From an uncultured Prevotellaceae bacterium (GTDB lineage: Bacteria > Bacteroidota > Bacteroidia > Bacteroidales > Bacteroidaceae): DNA of 64,000 bases. Positions 1-8,510 of the stretch are shown here, in pieces; the stretch's first letter is position 1; each line of letters starts with the position of its first letter. The position numbers and the translations under genes are program-made. The stretch spans positions 62,001 to 126,000 of the forward strand of contig CACZGH010000007.1 of the NCBI GenBank assembly GCA_902780635.1, read 5' to 3'. The notes beneath the pieces are model-generated. The model saw only the letters and a list, made by a program, of their open reading frames with translations. It did no database searches and was not told where the DNA came from.

Positions 1-179
1 CCATCCAGGTCAGAGACCGCACCGGTAGCGCTTCCCTTTACTTTTACTGTGGCGCCGATGATTGGTTCGCCATTCACTTCCACGATTTTACCAGTAATCT
101 TGCTCTGTGCCATTGCTACTGTCGAAGAAATAGCAAGCAACGCAAGAACTGTTAGTCTTCGCATTTTGTTTTTCATCAT
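1..179 (-). CDS. SusC/RagA-type TonB-dependent receptor, N-terminal fragment
   Basis: The reading frame runs off the left edge of the window and only about 59 residues are visible. It starts MMKNKMRRLTVLAL, has a hydrophobic signal-peptide core ending AMAQ, then reads SKITGKIVEVNGEPIIGATV and continues into the start of a carboxypeptidase-regulatory-like beta domain. This is the usual beginning of SusC/RagA outer-membrane receptors, which import oligosaccharides or peptides with a SusD lipoprotein and energy from TonB. The start could be either of two adjacent ATGs at 174-179. It follows the GH2 gene on the same strand after 130 bp, which fits a carbohydrate utilisation locus. Plug and barrel lie outside the window, so another TonB-dependent family remains possible. 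Confidence 0.75.
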   Translation of the reverse strand, partial: MMKNKMRRLTVLALLAISSTVAMAQSKITGKIVEVNGEPIIGATVKVKGSATGAVSDLD

Positions 180-309
180 TTTGTTAGTTTTTTGGTTGAA
201 AAATACGCATACAAGTATGCTTGGTAAAAAATAGTTGTCTGTTGTTTAGTCTAATTACATCCATTGAAATGGTTAAGTCTTTGTCAGTTTCCGGTAGCGT
301 CTTCTTTGT

Positions 310-2934
310 TTATTCATAAATTGAGGTCGCACCGGTTTTCAGTTCTGTGCCATCTTCTTGCAGCAGACTGAGCAACTGAGTGGGCGTGAGGGTGGTCGTG
401 GGGTGAAACTCGTGACCTAGCATATACTTTGTCAGAGAATAGCGCAACTGCCGTATTTCGGGCAACTGGCTGTCTGTCAGCAAGTCGATGGTTGAAAAGA
501 TGAGCCGCCCCTTTCCCACTTGAGCCTCAAAGACTAATGCGATCCGTCGATTGTTGACAAAATTGTCCACACTCTCGACAATAGGGCACATGTATGGCAG
601 ACTGTCAAGCACCATCACACGACTGCGTTTCACCAGATTCCACCACTGCCAGTCACTGTGCATGTCGGTGGGGAAATCACTCAGGGCAGGATGCTTGGGA
701 TTGCACAACAGTCCCATGGTACCTGCTTGCTTGGGGAAGTGAACAGGACTCCAGAAGACGGGCAGGAATTTTCCCTCCAATCCTTTGACAGTGGAAGTCT
801 CAGGAGAGAAGAGCACCTTCTTTCCTTTTTTCAATGCTTTGAGTGCCTGACCGATGTCCGCGGTGACGATCAATTGCCGGTTCTGGGGCATATCCACTTC
901 AGGATACACCCATATATTCCAGCGATTTCGCCATGGGGAATCTTTTATGGTGACAAGCAGTTCAAGCCGTTGAGCCTTTTCTACCCTATCAAGAGCCACA
1001 TCCACTTGGCGGCCATCACCTTCGGCATATATACGACCCGTTTCGTCGGTCAATTGCCAGTTGATTTCTTTCTCTTTGGGGTTTTCAGAATAATCTGCCA
1101 CGTCAATGGTGGCAGTAAATCGCTCCTGAGCACGCCACACGGCTTTCTCGAATCGTGCCAGCGGCACCACTGGCGCACAGAATTCCCTGAAGCGTTGCGG
1201 TTGGATGAGACCTTTTGAGTCCCAGAATGCATCAAGCAACCCTACAAGGGCGGTACCCTGACCAGGGAAGTCGTGCAGGTCGAGCAATTGGAATCCACTC
1301 TGCTGTGGGGTTTTCAACGCCCGTTCGATTTCTTCCTTATAAAGGATGGCTGCGAACCGTCCGGAAGCCTGGAGATAGTCATCCGCACGATGGAGCAGCC
1401 CTTTACGTCTGAGGTCGTCACGTATCGCTTTGAAATTGAGAGGGTCGAGCACACCCGTGTATTTTTCTATCTCCCGGATATTGGGATAAACACTATATTG
1501 GCCTATCTCATGTGAGATGAGCGGCACCGTAATGTCTTGGGCAGCGGCGCGGTAGTCGCTTTTGAAGTCGGGCATATGCTCATCAAAGACGCCCTGTCCT
1601 CTCACCCATCCTTTGTCGGTCCATTGTGTGATGAAGATGTCATCCTCTGGCTCCTGCCTGACACCGTGCCCTTTCTCAAAAGTGAAAGTCGACGTGAGAT
1701 AGAGATGCCGCGAATCAGATGACTTCATATAGTGTGTCAACTTGTTGAGGAAGTCGAAGTCGGGTTGCAGTTCATTGCCACAGCTGATGATACATAGCGA
1801 GGGGTGATTGCCGTAGTGACGAACGATATGGTCAAACTCGTCGTAGAGGAATTGTGCGGTGGCAGAGTCTTTGTTGACAGTCAGCGACCAGTTAGGCAGC
1901 TCCACCTGACAATAGAAACCCATCTTATCAGCGACACGGAAAGCAGCCTTGGGTGGACACCATGAGTGGAAACGCAGGTGGTTGAGTCCATACTCACGGG
2001 CGGTTGTAAACACTTTCATCCATCCTCGTTCATCCATTGGCGGTGTTCCCGTCAGTGGGAAGACGCAGCACTCCAAGGTACCTCTGAGGAAAGTAGGGTG
2101 TCCATTGATGAGCAGCCGGTTGCCTTCGGCAGAAAATTTTCTCATGCCGAAGCTGACGGTCTTGGTCTGTCCGCCTGCTGTCACACTGAGGGTGTAAAGA
2201 TGGGGTGAAAACTCACTCCACAGTCTCATATCATTGATGGGCAGCACATACATGCCATCCTCTTTCTTCTGAGGAATGACGGCCACCCCATCTAGCGCAA
2301 ACTGGGCATCGGCTGTGCCCACCACCTTGATTTGTATCTGACGTTGATCAATATCGGGGTATACCTGCACCTCACTGACCATAGGAGCGGCTGTGAGCTT
2401 CATCTCTCCCAGCGCCCCATTCCACATAATCTGTGTGTCGTTGGTGTAAGAGTGTGCGAGATGGTCTACAGAGATGTCATGCTGTTGTTGGTTATCGATG
2501 GTGAGGGTCAGTAAATGTTTCCCTTCAGAGAGACCTTTTTCTATGTAGAAAATGTGTGGTGAGACAAGGCTTTCCTGCATTTGTCCCAAGTCTTGCCCGT
2601 CAATGGCGAGCCGGCTTTTCCACATCACTCTTTCGAGCGAGAGTTGAAGGGGTTTCCCAGCCAACGACCGGGGTATCATCACTTCACGCTGATAAATGGC
2701 AATGCCTATATATGAATGCTTTCGTGTGAGTCGAGACAGCTGAGGCTTCTGCAATTGAGGCTGAAGCTGATTTTCCTGCCCTATGTTTGCACCGTCGAGC
2801 GTATTGGGCAACATAATGACAGAACGCTCTTGTCCAGCAATGACACTCCACGTTCCACTCAAATCCAATATTTGTTGTGCATCAACCAGAAAGGATAATG
2901 AGCACAACAACATTGTTGTAAAAATAAATCTCAT
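310..2934 (-). CDS. Secreted glycoside hydrolase family 2 enzyme
   Basis: The 874-residue protein has a signal peptide (hydrophobic residues 3-19, then AQQ), so it should act in the periplasm or at the cell surface. The order is GH2 sugar-binding jelly roll (about 20-190), immunoglobulin-like domain (about 190-265), TIM barrel from about 275, and a C-terminal accessory region from about 590. The barrel begins with the GMRKF and LLINGHPTFLRG signatures. The expected acid/base glutamate is E388 in SCGNEL. The likely nucleophile is E476 in SHEIGQ. GH2 covers beta-galactosidases, beta-glucuronidases, beta-mannosidases and others, and the substrate cannot be read here. A consensus promoter lies about 60 bp upstream and a SusC-like gene follows, as in polysaccharide-utilisation loci. 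Confidence 0.85.
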   Translation of the reverse strand: MRFIFTTMLLCSLSFLVDAQQILDLSGTWSVIAGQERSVIMLPNTLDGANIGQENQLQPQLQKPQLSRLTRKHSYIGIAIYQREVMIPRSLAGKPLQLSLERVMWKSRLAIDGQDLGQMQESLVSPHIFYIEKGLSEGKHLLTLTIDNQQQHDISVDHLAHSYTNDTQIMWNGALGEMKLTAAPMVSEVQVYPDIDQRQIQIKVVGTADAQFALDGVAVIPQKKEDGMYVLPINDMRLWSEFSPHLYTLSVTAGGQTKTVSFGMRKFSAEGNRLLINGHPTFLRGTLECCVFPLTGTPPMDERGWMKVFTTAREYGLNHLRFHSWCPPKAAFRVADKMGFYCQVELPNWSLTVNKDSATAQFLYDEFDHIVRHYGNHPSLCIISCGNELQPDFDFLNKLTHYMKSSDSRHLYLTSTFTFEKGHGVRQEPEDDIFITQWTDKGWVRGQGVFDEHMPDFKSDYRAAAQDITVPLISHEIGQYSVYPNIREIEKYTGVLDPLNFKAIRDDLRRKGLLHRADDYLQASGRFAAILYKEEIERALKTPQQSGFQLLDLHDFPGQGTALVGLLDAFWDSKGLIQPQRFREFCAPVVPLARFEKAVWRAQERFTATIDVADYSENPKEKEINWQLTDETGRIYAEGDGRQVDVALDRVEKAQRLELLVTIKDSPWRNRWNIWVYPEVDMPQNRQLIVTADIGQALKALKKGKKVLFSPETSTVKGLEGKFLPVFWSPVHFPKQAGTMGLLCNPKHPALSDFPTDMHSDWQWWNLVKRSRVMVLDSLPYMCPIVESVDNFVNNRRIALVFEAQVGKGRLIFSTIDLLTDSQLPEIRQLRYSLTKYMLGHEFHPTTTLTPTQLLSLLQEDGTELKTGATSIYE

Positions 2935-2997
2935 AACTGGTTATTTCCTTTAGTATAGGTTACTTGATAGGTTAAGTCTTGAATTGATTCTAAGGCA

Positions 2998-3027
2998 CAA
3001 AAATACAATTTTTCATTCATTAACAAA
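2998..3027 (-). promoter_or_regulatory. Bacteroidetes-type promoter of the GH2 gene
   Basis: On the minus strand TTTG (3024-3027) is followed after 18 bp by TATTTTTG (2998-3005), matching the sigma-ABfr consensus TTTG/TAnnTTTG. Transcription would begin near 2991, giving a leader of about 57 nt. The remainder of the 400-bp gap up to 3336 is AT-rich and holds a short tandem repeat and a terminator, with no gene that I can support. Confidence 0.65.
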
Positions 3028-3216
3028 GTTTTTCTTCCATTTTTTTTGCTGTGTTCTTTTCTTCTCCCCTTTTTTCGTTGTGTGAATTCTATTTCATTCC
3101 GTCTCCCACACTTGAGATATTCTTGTATGATCATCATGTGATAAAGAAGTTGACAATTCTGTTATTTGTCTTATTCTTTACAACTGTCAAAAAAAGAGAG
3201 ATAGACTCTAGGAAAG

Positions 3217-3249
3217 TGAAAAATTAAAAATTAAAAATTAAAAATTAAA
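3217..3249. repeat. AT-rich tandem repeat, 7-bp unit
   Basis: Four to five head-to-tail copies of a 7-bp AAATTAA-like unit lie next to the terminator of the lipoprotein gene. They are probably a low-complexity slippage tract with no coding content. A similar short-period tract occurs at 4263-4350. Confidence 0.7.
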
Positions 3250-3284
3250 TGAAGGCCTCCAGTGCCGTGACACTGGAGGCCCTT
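3250..3284 (-). terminator. Rho-independent terminator after the glycine-zipper lipoprotein gene
   Basis: A perfect 11-bp GC-rich stem (3254-3264 with 3271-3281, loop of 6) is followed on the minus strand by an AT-rich tract. It lies 53 bp beyond the stop codon at 3337. The CCTTTT on the other side could let it work weakly in the plus direction as well. Confidence 0.8.
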
Positions 3285-3336
3285 TTATGATGTGGTTGAG
3301 AAAGCGAACCGCGAAAAGCGAAATCCGATTCACTCG

Positions 3337-4158
3337 TTACCTGCGTGTGGGGATGACGAACTCGGAGACGTTGGACATGACCTGATTGCCCTGAAGGGCA
3401 GAGAGGCAGAACGTGGCGTTACCGTCCTTCATCCGTCCGCTCTTGACCATGGCGGTGTAGCGGATGCCTTTACCGGGCTCCAGACGCTCGACGTGGATAT
3501 TGGGTGAGATATAGATATTCTTCTTGCCAGAAGACTCAACCACTGTGGGTTGTATGTCGTAGAGCGTGACGTTGGAAGCGTTGTGTACTTCAAATATCAC
3601 CTTGCAAGTCTCATTGGAGTTTAAGACACCATCACGATTCTCGTCAACAAAGCGGGCGTTGCCGATGACAATCTTGTTGTTGACAGAAAAATTGTCGGTG
3701 AGGTTCTCGATACTGGAAGAGTTGGGTGACACAGAGCGAGGCTGCGAGGCAGAATAATTGCCTGTGTAGTCGCTGCTGCCAAAGTCGTAGAGACGGTCGT
3801 CGCCACTATTGCTGGGGTCGAAGCCACTATTATCATTGTCGTATCCACGGTCATAATTGTCGTAGCCGCGGTTGGCATTGGCTGACTTCTGTCGCTGCAC
3901 TGCCTCATAGTGCTCATGCACCTCACGGCGGTTGGCATTGTCAGCAGCACTGCCAATAGCTCCACCGATGATGGCACCACCTGCCATACCCACAATAGTG
4001 CCCACATCACTGCCGCGCGGTCCGCCGGAGATGCCTCCGATGGCAGAGCCGAGAATAGAGCCGAAAGAAGCGCCGGTGTAGGCACCGGTAGCCGTATAGG
4101 TGCCGCATCCGCTAAGCAGAAGGACAGCACAAGCTGATAAAACGATGACTTTCTTCAT
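3337..4158 (-). CDS. Glycine-zipper outer-membrane lipoprotein (YMGG-like)
   Basis: This 273-residue protein starts MKKVIVLSACAVLLLSGC, a clear lipoprotein signal with lipobox LSGC (C18). It then has a run of Gly/Ala zipper motifs (about 25-75: GSILGSAIGG, GTIVGMAGGAIIGGAIGSA), a polar linker rich in Asn, Asp, Tyr and Ser with NYDRGYDN-like repeats (about 95-135), and a C-terminal domain (about 150-273) that may be an immunoglobulin-like beta sandwich. Glycine zippers of this type are known from outer-membrane lipoproteins and small membrane-inserting proteins. An upstream ATG would add 15 residues ahead of the signal peptide, so I reject it. The gene is alone, with its own terminator. Function is unknown. 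Confidence 0.75.
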   Translation of the reverse strand: MKKVIVLSACAVLLLSGCGTYTATGAYTGASFGSILGSAIGGISGGPRGSDVGTIVGMAGGAIIGGAIGSAADNANRREVHEHYEAVQRQKSANANRGYDNYDRGYDNDNSGFDPSNSGDDRLYDFGSSDYTGNYSASQPRSVSPNSSSIENLTDNFSVNNKIVIGNARFVDENRDGVLNSNETCKVIFEVHNASNVTLYDIQPTVVESSGKKNIYISPNIHVERLEPGKGIRYTAMVKSGRMKDGNATFCLSALQGNQVMSNVSEFVIPTRR

Positions 4159-4262
4159 ATCCTTGAATGTTAATGGTTTGCAAATATACTCCTTTTTTTC
4201 CACATTGCAAAGATACGGCGAAATATAAAAACATGAAATGGGAAATCCCGAAAAAAAGATAG

Positions 4263-4350
4263 GAAAAACCCTATGGAAGATGAAAGATGAAAAATGAAAG
4301 ATGAAAAATTAAAATGGGGAAATGGGGAAATGGGAGATGGGAGATGGGAG
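4263..4350. repeat. Purine-rich low-complexity repeat
   Basis: Degenerate tandem units of 7-10 nt (GATGAAA, AATGGGGA, GATGGGA) fill most of the gap between the lipoprotein gene and the end of the ribosomal operon. The asymmetric purine run shows no ORF that I can support. Short-period intergenic tracts recur several times in this window. Confidence 0.6.
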
Positions 4351-4352
4351 AC

Positions 4353-4386
4353 AAAAAAGACGGCCGCAGGAAGACCAGCGACCGTC
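4353..4386 (-). terminator. Terminator of the rplC-rplQ ribosomal operon
   Basis: The minus strand has a stem of about 11 bp, GACGG(T)CGC pairing with GCG(G)CCGTC with one wobble, followed directly by TTTTTT. It lies 28 bp after the rplQ stop codon and marks the end of the long leftward ribosomal transcription unit. Confidence 0.8.
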
Positions 4387-4414
4387 AATATCAAGAGTTG
4401 AAATAATCTGGAGA

Positions 4415-4891
4415 TTATTCAGCCTTCTCCTCAGCAGGTGTCTCAGTTGTTGCCTCAGCAGCAGGAGCGGCGGCAGAAGACTTGCGGCTACGGCGTGTGC
4501 GCTTAGCAGCCTTGGGAGTCTTAGCCATGTTCTCATCAAAGTCTACCAGCTCGATGAAGCAGGTCTGTGCGCCATCACCCAGGCGATTGCCCAATTTGAT
4601 GATGCGTGTGTAGCCACCGGGACGGTCGCCCACTTTCTCAGCCACAGGGCCGAAGAGTTCTTTGAGGGCCTCTTTGTTCTGCAGGTAGCTGAACACGACG
4701 CGGCGTGAGTTGGTAGAGTCGTCCTTGCAACGTGTGATGAGCGGCTCTGCGTATTTTTTGAGTGCCTTTGCCTTGGCAAGAGTCGTAGTGATTCTTTTGT
4801 GCATGATCAGTGAGATGGTCAGGTTGGCAAGCATAGCCTGACGGTGATCTGCAGTACGACCCAGATGGTTGAATTTCTTATTGTGTCTCAT
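4415..4891 (-). CDS. rplQ: 50S ribosomal protein L17
   Basis: L17 binds 23S rRNA near the peptide exit tunnel of the large subunit. The 158-residue protein has the family start [17 protein letters not shown] and the core containing [19 protein letters not shown]. The core ends near residue 120. It is followed by a tail of about 35 residues, first basic (RTRRSRKSS) and then rich in Ala, Thr and Glu. Bacterial L17 is often near 120-130 residues, so the tail is an extension of a kind known in Bacteroidetes. It is the last gene of the operon, 9 bp after rpoA and just before the terminator. Confidence 0.96.
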   Translation of the reverse strand: MRHNKKFNHLGRTADHRQAMLANLTISLIMHKRITTTLAKAKALKKYAEPLITRCKDDSTNSRRVVFSYLQNKEALKELFGPVAEKVGDRPGGYTRIIKLGNRLGDGAQTCFIELVDFDENMAKTPKAAKRTRRSRKSSAAAPAAEATTETPAEEKAE

Positions 4892-4900
4892 TTTTCGTTT

Positions 4901-5890
4901 TTATTTTTCAAGTTTATACTTTGAAATATCGGTTCCAAACGACAGATTCAGACTCTCGAGCAAATCATCAAGCTCAGAAAGCGATTTCTTACCGAAGTTG
5001 CGGAATTTGAGGAGGTCGGTCTTGTTGTACTGCACCAGGTCGCCGAGTGTGTCGACATCGGCTGCCTTAAGACAGTTGAGTGCACGAACACTAAGGTTCA
5101 TGTCGACAAGACGAGTCTTGAGCAACTGACGCATGTGCAGGATTTCCTCATCAAACTCTTGATTGCCATTAGGATCTGGTGTCTCAAGAGTGATCTTCTC
5201 GTCAGAGAAGAGCATGAAGTGATGGATGAGGATCTTGGCGGCCTCCTTGAGTGCCTCCTTGGGTTGGATGGAACCATCCGTTGTCACCTCCAGCACGAGC
5301 TTGTCGTAGTCGGTTTTCTGCTCGACACGATAGGGCTCCACGCTGTACTTGACGTTGCGGATTGGGGTGTAGATAGAATCGATGGGTATGACGTTGACAT
5401 CGGTGCAATAGTCGCGGTTTTCCTCAGCGGGCACGTATCCACGGCCTTTGTTGATAGTAATATCAAGTTGCATCGATGCTTTGACATCTAAATGACAAAT
5501 CACCAGATCAGGATTTAACACTTCAAATCCAGTCAGATACTTACCGATATCTCCCGCTTTGAACTCAGTGGAATTCTCTACGGTGATACTAACCTTCTCG
5601 TTCTCGAATTCTTCTACTACTTGTCTGAACCTCACTTGTTTGAGATTCAAGATAATGTTGGTGACATCCTCCTTGACACCTGGTACAGAAGAGAACTCAT
5701 GCTCGACACCACCGATTTTGATGGTATTGATAGCATAACCCTCTAATGACGAGAGCAGGATGCGTCTCAGCGCATTGCCGATGGTGACGCCAAAGCCAGG
5801 CTCGAGTGGACGGAATTCGAATTTGCCGAACTTATCGTTCGTCTCCAACATTACGACTTTGTCGGGTTTTTGAAATGCTAATATCGCCAT
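4901..5890 (-). CDS. rpoA: DNA-directed RNA polymerase subunit alpha
   Basis: The alpha subunit dimerises to nucleate RNA polymerase assembly. The 329-residue protein has an N-terminal domain (about 1-235) containing the assembly signature [20 protein letters not shown] linker leads to the C-terminal domain (about 250-320), which contacts upstream DNA and activators ([34 protein letters not shown]). Length is normal. It sits between rpsD and rplQ, 9 bp from each, as in most bacterial alpha operons, so it is transcribed with the ribosomal genes. Confidence 0.97.
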   Translation of the reverse strand: MAILAFQKPDKVVMLETNDKFGKFEFRPLEPGFGVTIGNALRRILLSSLEGYAINTIKIGGVEHEFSSVPGVKEDVTNIILNLKQVRFRQVVEEFENEKVSITVENSTEFKAGDIGKYLTGFEVLNPDLVICHLDVKASMQLDITINKGRGYVPAEENRDYCTDVNVIPIDSIYTPIRNVKYSVEPYRVEQKTDYDKLVLEVTTDGSIQPKEALKEAAKILIHHFMLFSDEKITLETPDPNGNQEFDEEILHMRQLLKTRLVDMNLSVRALNCLKAADVDTLGDLVQYNKTDLLKFRNFGKKSLSELDDLLESLNLSFGTDISKYKLEK

Positions 5891-5899
5891 TAAAATGAT

Positions 5900-6505
5900 T
5901 TATTTAGAGTACAACTCAACGATTAACTGCTCCTTGATATTCTCTGGAATGTCTGCACGTTCGGGTTTGTGCAGGAACTTACCACTCTTAGTGTTCTCAT
6001 CCCACTCGATCCAGGGATACTTGCTGTGGTTAAATCCAGCGAGAGCCGCATCGATGACCTCCAAAGACTTAGATTTCTCGCGAACACCGACAATCTGGCC
6101 GGGCTTCACGGAATAAGATGGAATGTTGACGACATTTCCGTCTACAACGATATGTTTGTGGCCAACGAGCTGGCGGGCAGCTGCGCGAGTTGGTGCGATG
6201 CCAAGTCTGAAGACAACATTGTCAAGACGGCTCTCCAGGTTCTGGAGGAGCACCTCACCGGTGATGCCTTCTGCCTTAGCGGCTTTCTCAAACATGTTAC
6301 GGAACTGACGCTCAAGCACTCCGTAAGTGTACTTGGCCTTTTGCTTCTCTGCCAGCATGACACCGTACTCAGACTGCTTTCTGCGACGATTGTTGCCATG
6401 CTGTCCCGGAGGGAAGTTCCTGCGGGACAAAACTTTGTCCGGGCCAAAGATGGGTTCTCCAAATCGGCGGGCAATTTTTGATTTCGGTCCTATGTATCTT
6501 GCCAT
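5900..6505 (-). CDS. rpsD: 30S ribosomal protein S4
   Basis: S4 is a primary 16S rRNA-binding assembly protein. The 201-residue product begins [21 protein letters not shown]. It lacks the N-terminal zinc-binding cysteines seen in the other S4 type, so it is the zinc-independent form. The S4 RNA-binding fold lies at about 95-160 ([34 protein letters not shown]). In several bacteria S4 represses its own operon by binding the leader; nothing here confirms that. A 69-bp gap separates it from rpsK, larger than most spacings in this operon. Confidence 0.96.
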   Translation of the reverse strand: MARYIGPKSKIARRFGEPIFGPDKVLSRRNFPPGQHGNNRRRKQSEYGVMLAEKQKAKYTYGVLERQFRNMFEKAAKAEGITGEVLLQNLESRLDNVVFRLGIAPTRAAARQLVGHKHIVVDGNVVNIPSYSVKPGQIVGVREKSKSLEVIDAALAGFNHSKYPWIEWDENTKSGKFLHKPERADIPENIKEQLIVELYSK

Positions 6506-6574
6506 AAATATAAAAAATGTGCTTAATTTGTTGTTTTGTTGATTGATGCTGCCTCATCGACAGCGAAGAAATGA

Positions 6575-6964
6575 TTACACGCGGCGACGCTTTGGAGGGC
6601 GGCATCCGTTGTGTGGGAGTGGTGTGACGTCAACGATCTCTGTTACTTCGATGCCAGCTCCGTGGATGGCACGGATAGCGGACTCACGTCCGTTGCCTGG
6701 ACCCTTGACGTATGCCTTCACTTTACGCAGACCGAGGTCGTATGCCACTTTGGCGCAGTCCTCAGCAGCCATCTGTGCAGCGTAAGGAGTGTTTTTCTTT
6801 GACCCGCGGAAACCCATCTTTCCAGCAGATGACCATGAGATGACCTGTCCCTCACTGTTGGCCAAAGACACGATAATATTGTTGAAAGAGCTGTGGACAT
6901 GTAACTGTCCGAGAGCATCAACCTTTACATTTCTCTTTTTCGAAGTGACTGTTTTCTTTGCCAT
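6575..6964 (-). CDS. rpsK: 30S ribosomal protein S11
   Basis: S11 lies on the platform of the small subunit near the Shine-Dalgarno binding region. The 129-residue protein starts [20 protein letters not shown] and shows the family core [20 protein letters not shown] and the C-terminal [29 protein letters not shown] chose the ATG at 6962-6964; the longer frame adds residues unlike S11. The 3' end of rpsM overlaps this gene by 47 nt because rpsM lacks its usual stop codon, which may couple the two. Confidence 0.96.
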   Translation of the reverse strand: MAKKTVTSKKRNVKVDALGQLHVHSSFNNIIVSLANSEGQVISWSSAGKMGFRGSKKNTPYAAQMAAEDCAKVAYDLGLRKVKAYVKGPGNGRESAIRAIHGAGIEVTEIVDVTPLPHNGCRPPKRRRV

Positions 6965-7334
6965 GATACTTAGTAGCCTTTTTCTTGTTAGCAACAGTCT
7001 TCTTCTTACCTTTACGAGTACGGGCATTGTTTTTGGTGCTTTGTCCGCGCACTGGAAGACCGTTACGATGTCTGACGCCCCTGTAGCAACCGATGTCCAT
7101 GAGACGCTTGATATTCATCTGGATCTCAGACCTGAGGTCACCCTCCACTTTAAATTCAGCGCCGATGATTTCACGGATTTTGGCTGCCTGCTCGTCATTC
7201 CATTCGTTGACTTTCAGGTCGCGGCTCACGCCTGCCTTATCCAATATCTTTGCTGAACTACTTCGACCTATACCATAGATATAAGTCAATGCGATTTCGC
7301 CACGCTTATTCTGGGGCAAATCTACTCCACACAC
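6918..7334 (-). CDS. rpsM: 30S ribosomal protein S13, altered at both ends
   Basis: S13 lies in the small-subunit head and contacts the P-site tRNA and the B1 bridges. The core is unmistakable ([62 protein letters not shown]). The start is odd: the usual Bacteroidetes opening MAIRIVGVDLP is absent. The only in-frame start is a GTG at 7332-7334 giving MCGVDLP, and the preceding ATG is followed at once by TAG. The end is odd too: after KKKATK there is no stop, and 16 extra residues ([16 protein letters not shown]) run 47 nt into rpsK. Predicted length is 138, about 126 being normal. This may be real divergence or sequence error at two places. Confidence 0.88.
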   Translation of the reverse strand: MCGVDLPQNKRGEIALTYIYGIGRSSSAKILDKAGVSRDLKVNEWNDEQAAKIREIIGAEFKVEGDLRSEIQMNIKRLMDIGCYRGVRHRNGLPVRGQSTKNNARTRKGKKKTVANKKKATKYHGKENSHFEKEKCKG

Positions 7335-7347
7335 CTACATACTCTGA

Positions 7348-7464
7348 TTATCCCTGACGCAGTTTATACTTGGGGTTCTTCTTGTTGATAACGAAAAGAC
7401 GTCCCTTGCGGCGTACGATTTTGCAGTCGGGTGTGCGTTTTTTCAATGATGCTCTTGTCTTCAT
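7348..7464 (-). CDS. rpmJ: 50S ribosomal protein L36
   Basis: This 38-residue gene is short and easily missed. The translation starts [20 protein letters not shown] and ends NPKYKLRQG, the Bacteroidetes L36 pattern. It has a single cysteine and so lacks the zinc-ribbon ligands of the zinc-binding type. It lies between infA and rpsM, the standard place. The stop codon is only 13 bp before the predicted GTG start of rpsM. Confidence 0.95.
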   Translation of the reverse strand: MKTRASLKKRTPDCKIVRRKGRLFVINKKNPKYKLRQG

Positions 7465-7476
7465 ATATCAGTAAAA

Positions 7477-7695
7477 TTATTTGTATCTGAACACTATTCT
7501 GCCTTTTGTCAGGTCGTATGGGCTCATTTCCACCTTCACCTTGTCACCTGGCAGTATCTTAATGTAGTGCATCCTCATCTTGCCTGAGATATGTGCTGTG
7601 ATGGGACACCCATTTTCCAACTCTACTCGGAACATGGCATTAGAGAGTGCCTCGATGATGGTTCCGTCTTGTTCAATAGCGGCTTGCTTTGCCAT
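7477..7695 (-). CDS. infA: Translation initiation factor IF-1
   Basis: IF-1 is a small OB-fold protein that binds the A site of the 30S subunit during initiation. The 72-residue product starts [20 protein letters not shown] and ends [15 protein letters not shown], matching the family over its full length. It lies 6 bp downstream of map and 12 bp upstream of rpmJ, so co-transcription with secY-map-infA-rpmJ is expected. Confidence 0.96.
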   Translation of the reverse strand: MAKQAAIEQDGTIIEALSNAMFRVELENGCPITAHISGKMRMHYIKILPGDKVKVEMSPYDLTKGRIVFRYK

Positions 7696-7701
7696 AAATA
7701 C

Positions 7702-8502
7702 TCAATTGGTTTTTCCTAAATATGTTTCTATTTCCTCAAACGATGATAAAATCTCAGCCTTACCCCTTCTGACCGCCACTGTGTGCTCGAAATGCGCTGC
7801 AGGCTGTCCGTCTCTGGTTCTCACTGTCCATCTGTCGGGCATGAGGTAGATGGCTCTGGCTCCCATGGTGATCATCGGCTCGATGGCGATGCACATACTG
7901 TCTTTGAGCATGATACCATTGCCACGTCGGCCATAATTGGGCACCATCGGGTCTTCATGCATCTTTCGCCCGATGCCATGGCCTGTGAGTTCTCTGACCA
8001 CACCGTATCCATGTGACTCGCAATGGTCTTGCACGGCACTACCGATGTCGCCGATATGTCGCCCTGCCACTGCTTGGTCGATGCCGAGATAGAGAGCCTC
8101 GTAAGTAGTGCGAAGCAGTTGTCTGACCTCGTCTTTGACCTCGCCCACACAGAAGGTGTAGCATGAGTCTCCGTTGAACCCGTCAAGTAGTGTGCCACAG
8201 TCGATGGAGATGATATCTCCCTCACGCAAGACTGTCTTGCTGTCTGGCACGCCATGCACGACGACATCATTGACCGACGTACAGATATTGGCGGGGAAGG
8301 GTCCTCCATAGGGGTTGGGGAAATTCTTGAATGTGGGTATGGCCCCATGATCACGTATGAACTCCCCCGCGATCTTGTCGAGCTGGAGTGTTGTCACCCC
8401 TGGCTTGATATGTCGAGCCAATTCGGCGAGCGTAGCACCGACCAGTCGGTTAGCCCGCCTCATGAGCTCTATTTCATCCTCTGTCTTAAGAAATATATTC
8501 AT
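7702..8502 (-). CDS. map: Methionine aminopeptidase, type I
   Basis: This enzyme removes the initiator methionine from new proteins using a dinuclear metal centre. The 266-residue protein has the pita-bread fold signatures and the five metal ligands in order: D and D (DCGTLLDGFNGD), H (GHGIGRKMHEDP), E (IEPMITMG) and E (HFEHTVAV). There is no N-terminal zinc-finger extension, so it is the short bacterial form. It sits between secY and infA, 8 and 6 bp away, a common arrangement that ties processing to the secretion and translation genes. Confidence 0.95.
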   Translation of the reverse strand: MNIFLKTEDEIELMRRANRLVGATLAELARHIKPGVTTLQLDKIAGEFIRDHGAIPTFKNFPNPYGGPFPANICTSVNDVVVHGVPDSKTVLREGDIISIDCGTLLDGFNGDSCYTFCVGEVKDEVRQLLRTTYEALYLGIDQAVAGRHIGDIGSAVQDHCESHGYGVVRELTGHGIGRKMHEDPMVPNYGRRGNGIMLKDSMCIAIEPMITMGARAIYLMPDRWTVRTRDGQPAAHFEHTVAVRRGKAEILSSFEEIETYLGKTN

Positions 8503-8510
8503 CCAAGGAA

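Noticed and set aside
658-1218. Plus-strand frame of 186 codons opposite the GH2 gene
   Set aside because: Antisense to conserved GH2 coding sequence; no start signal or family match.
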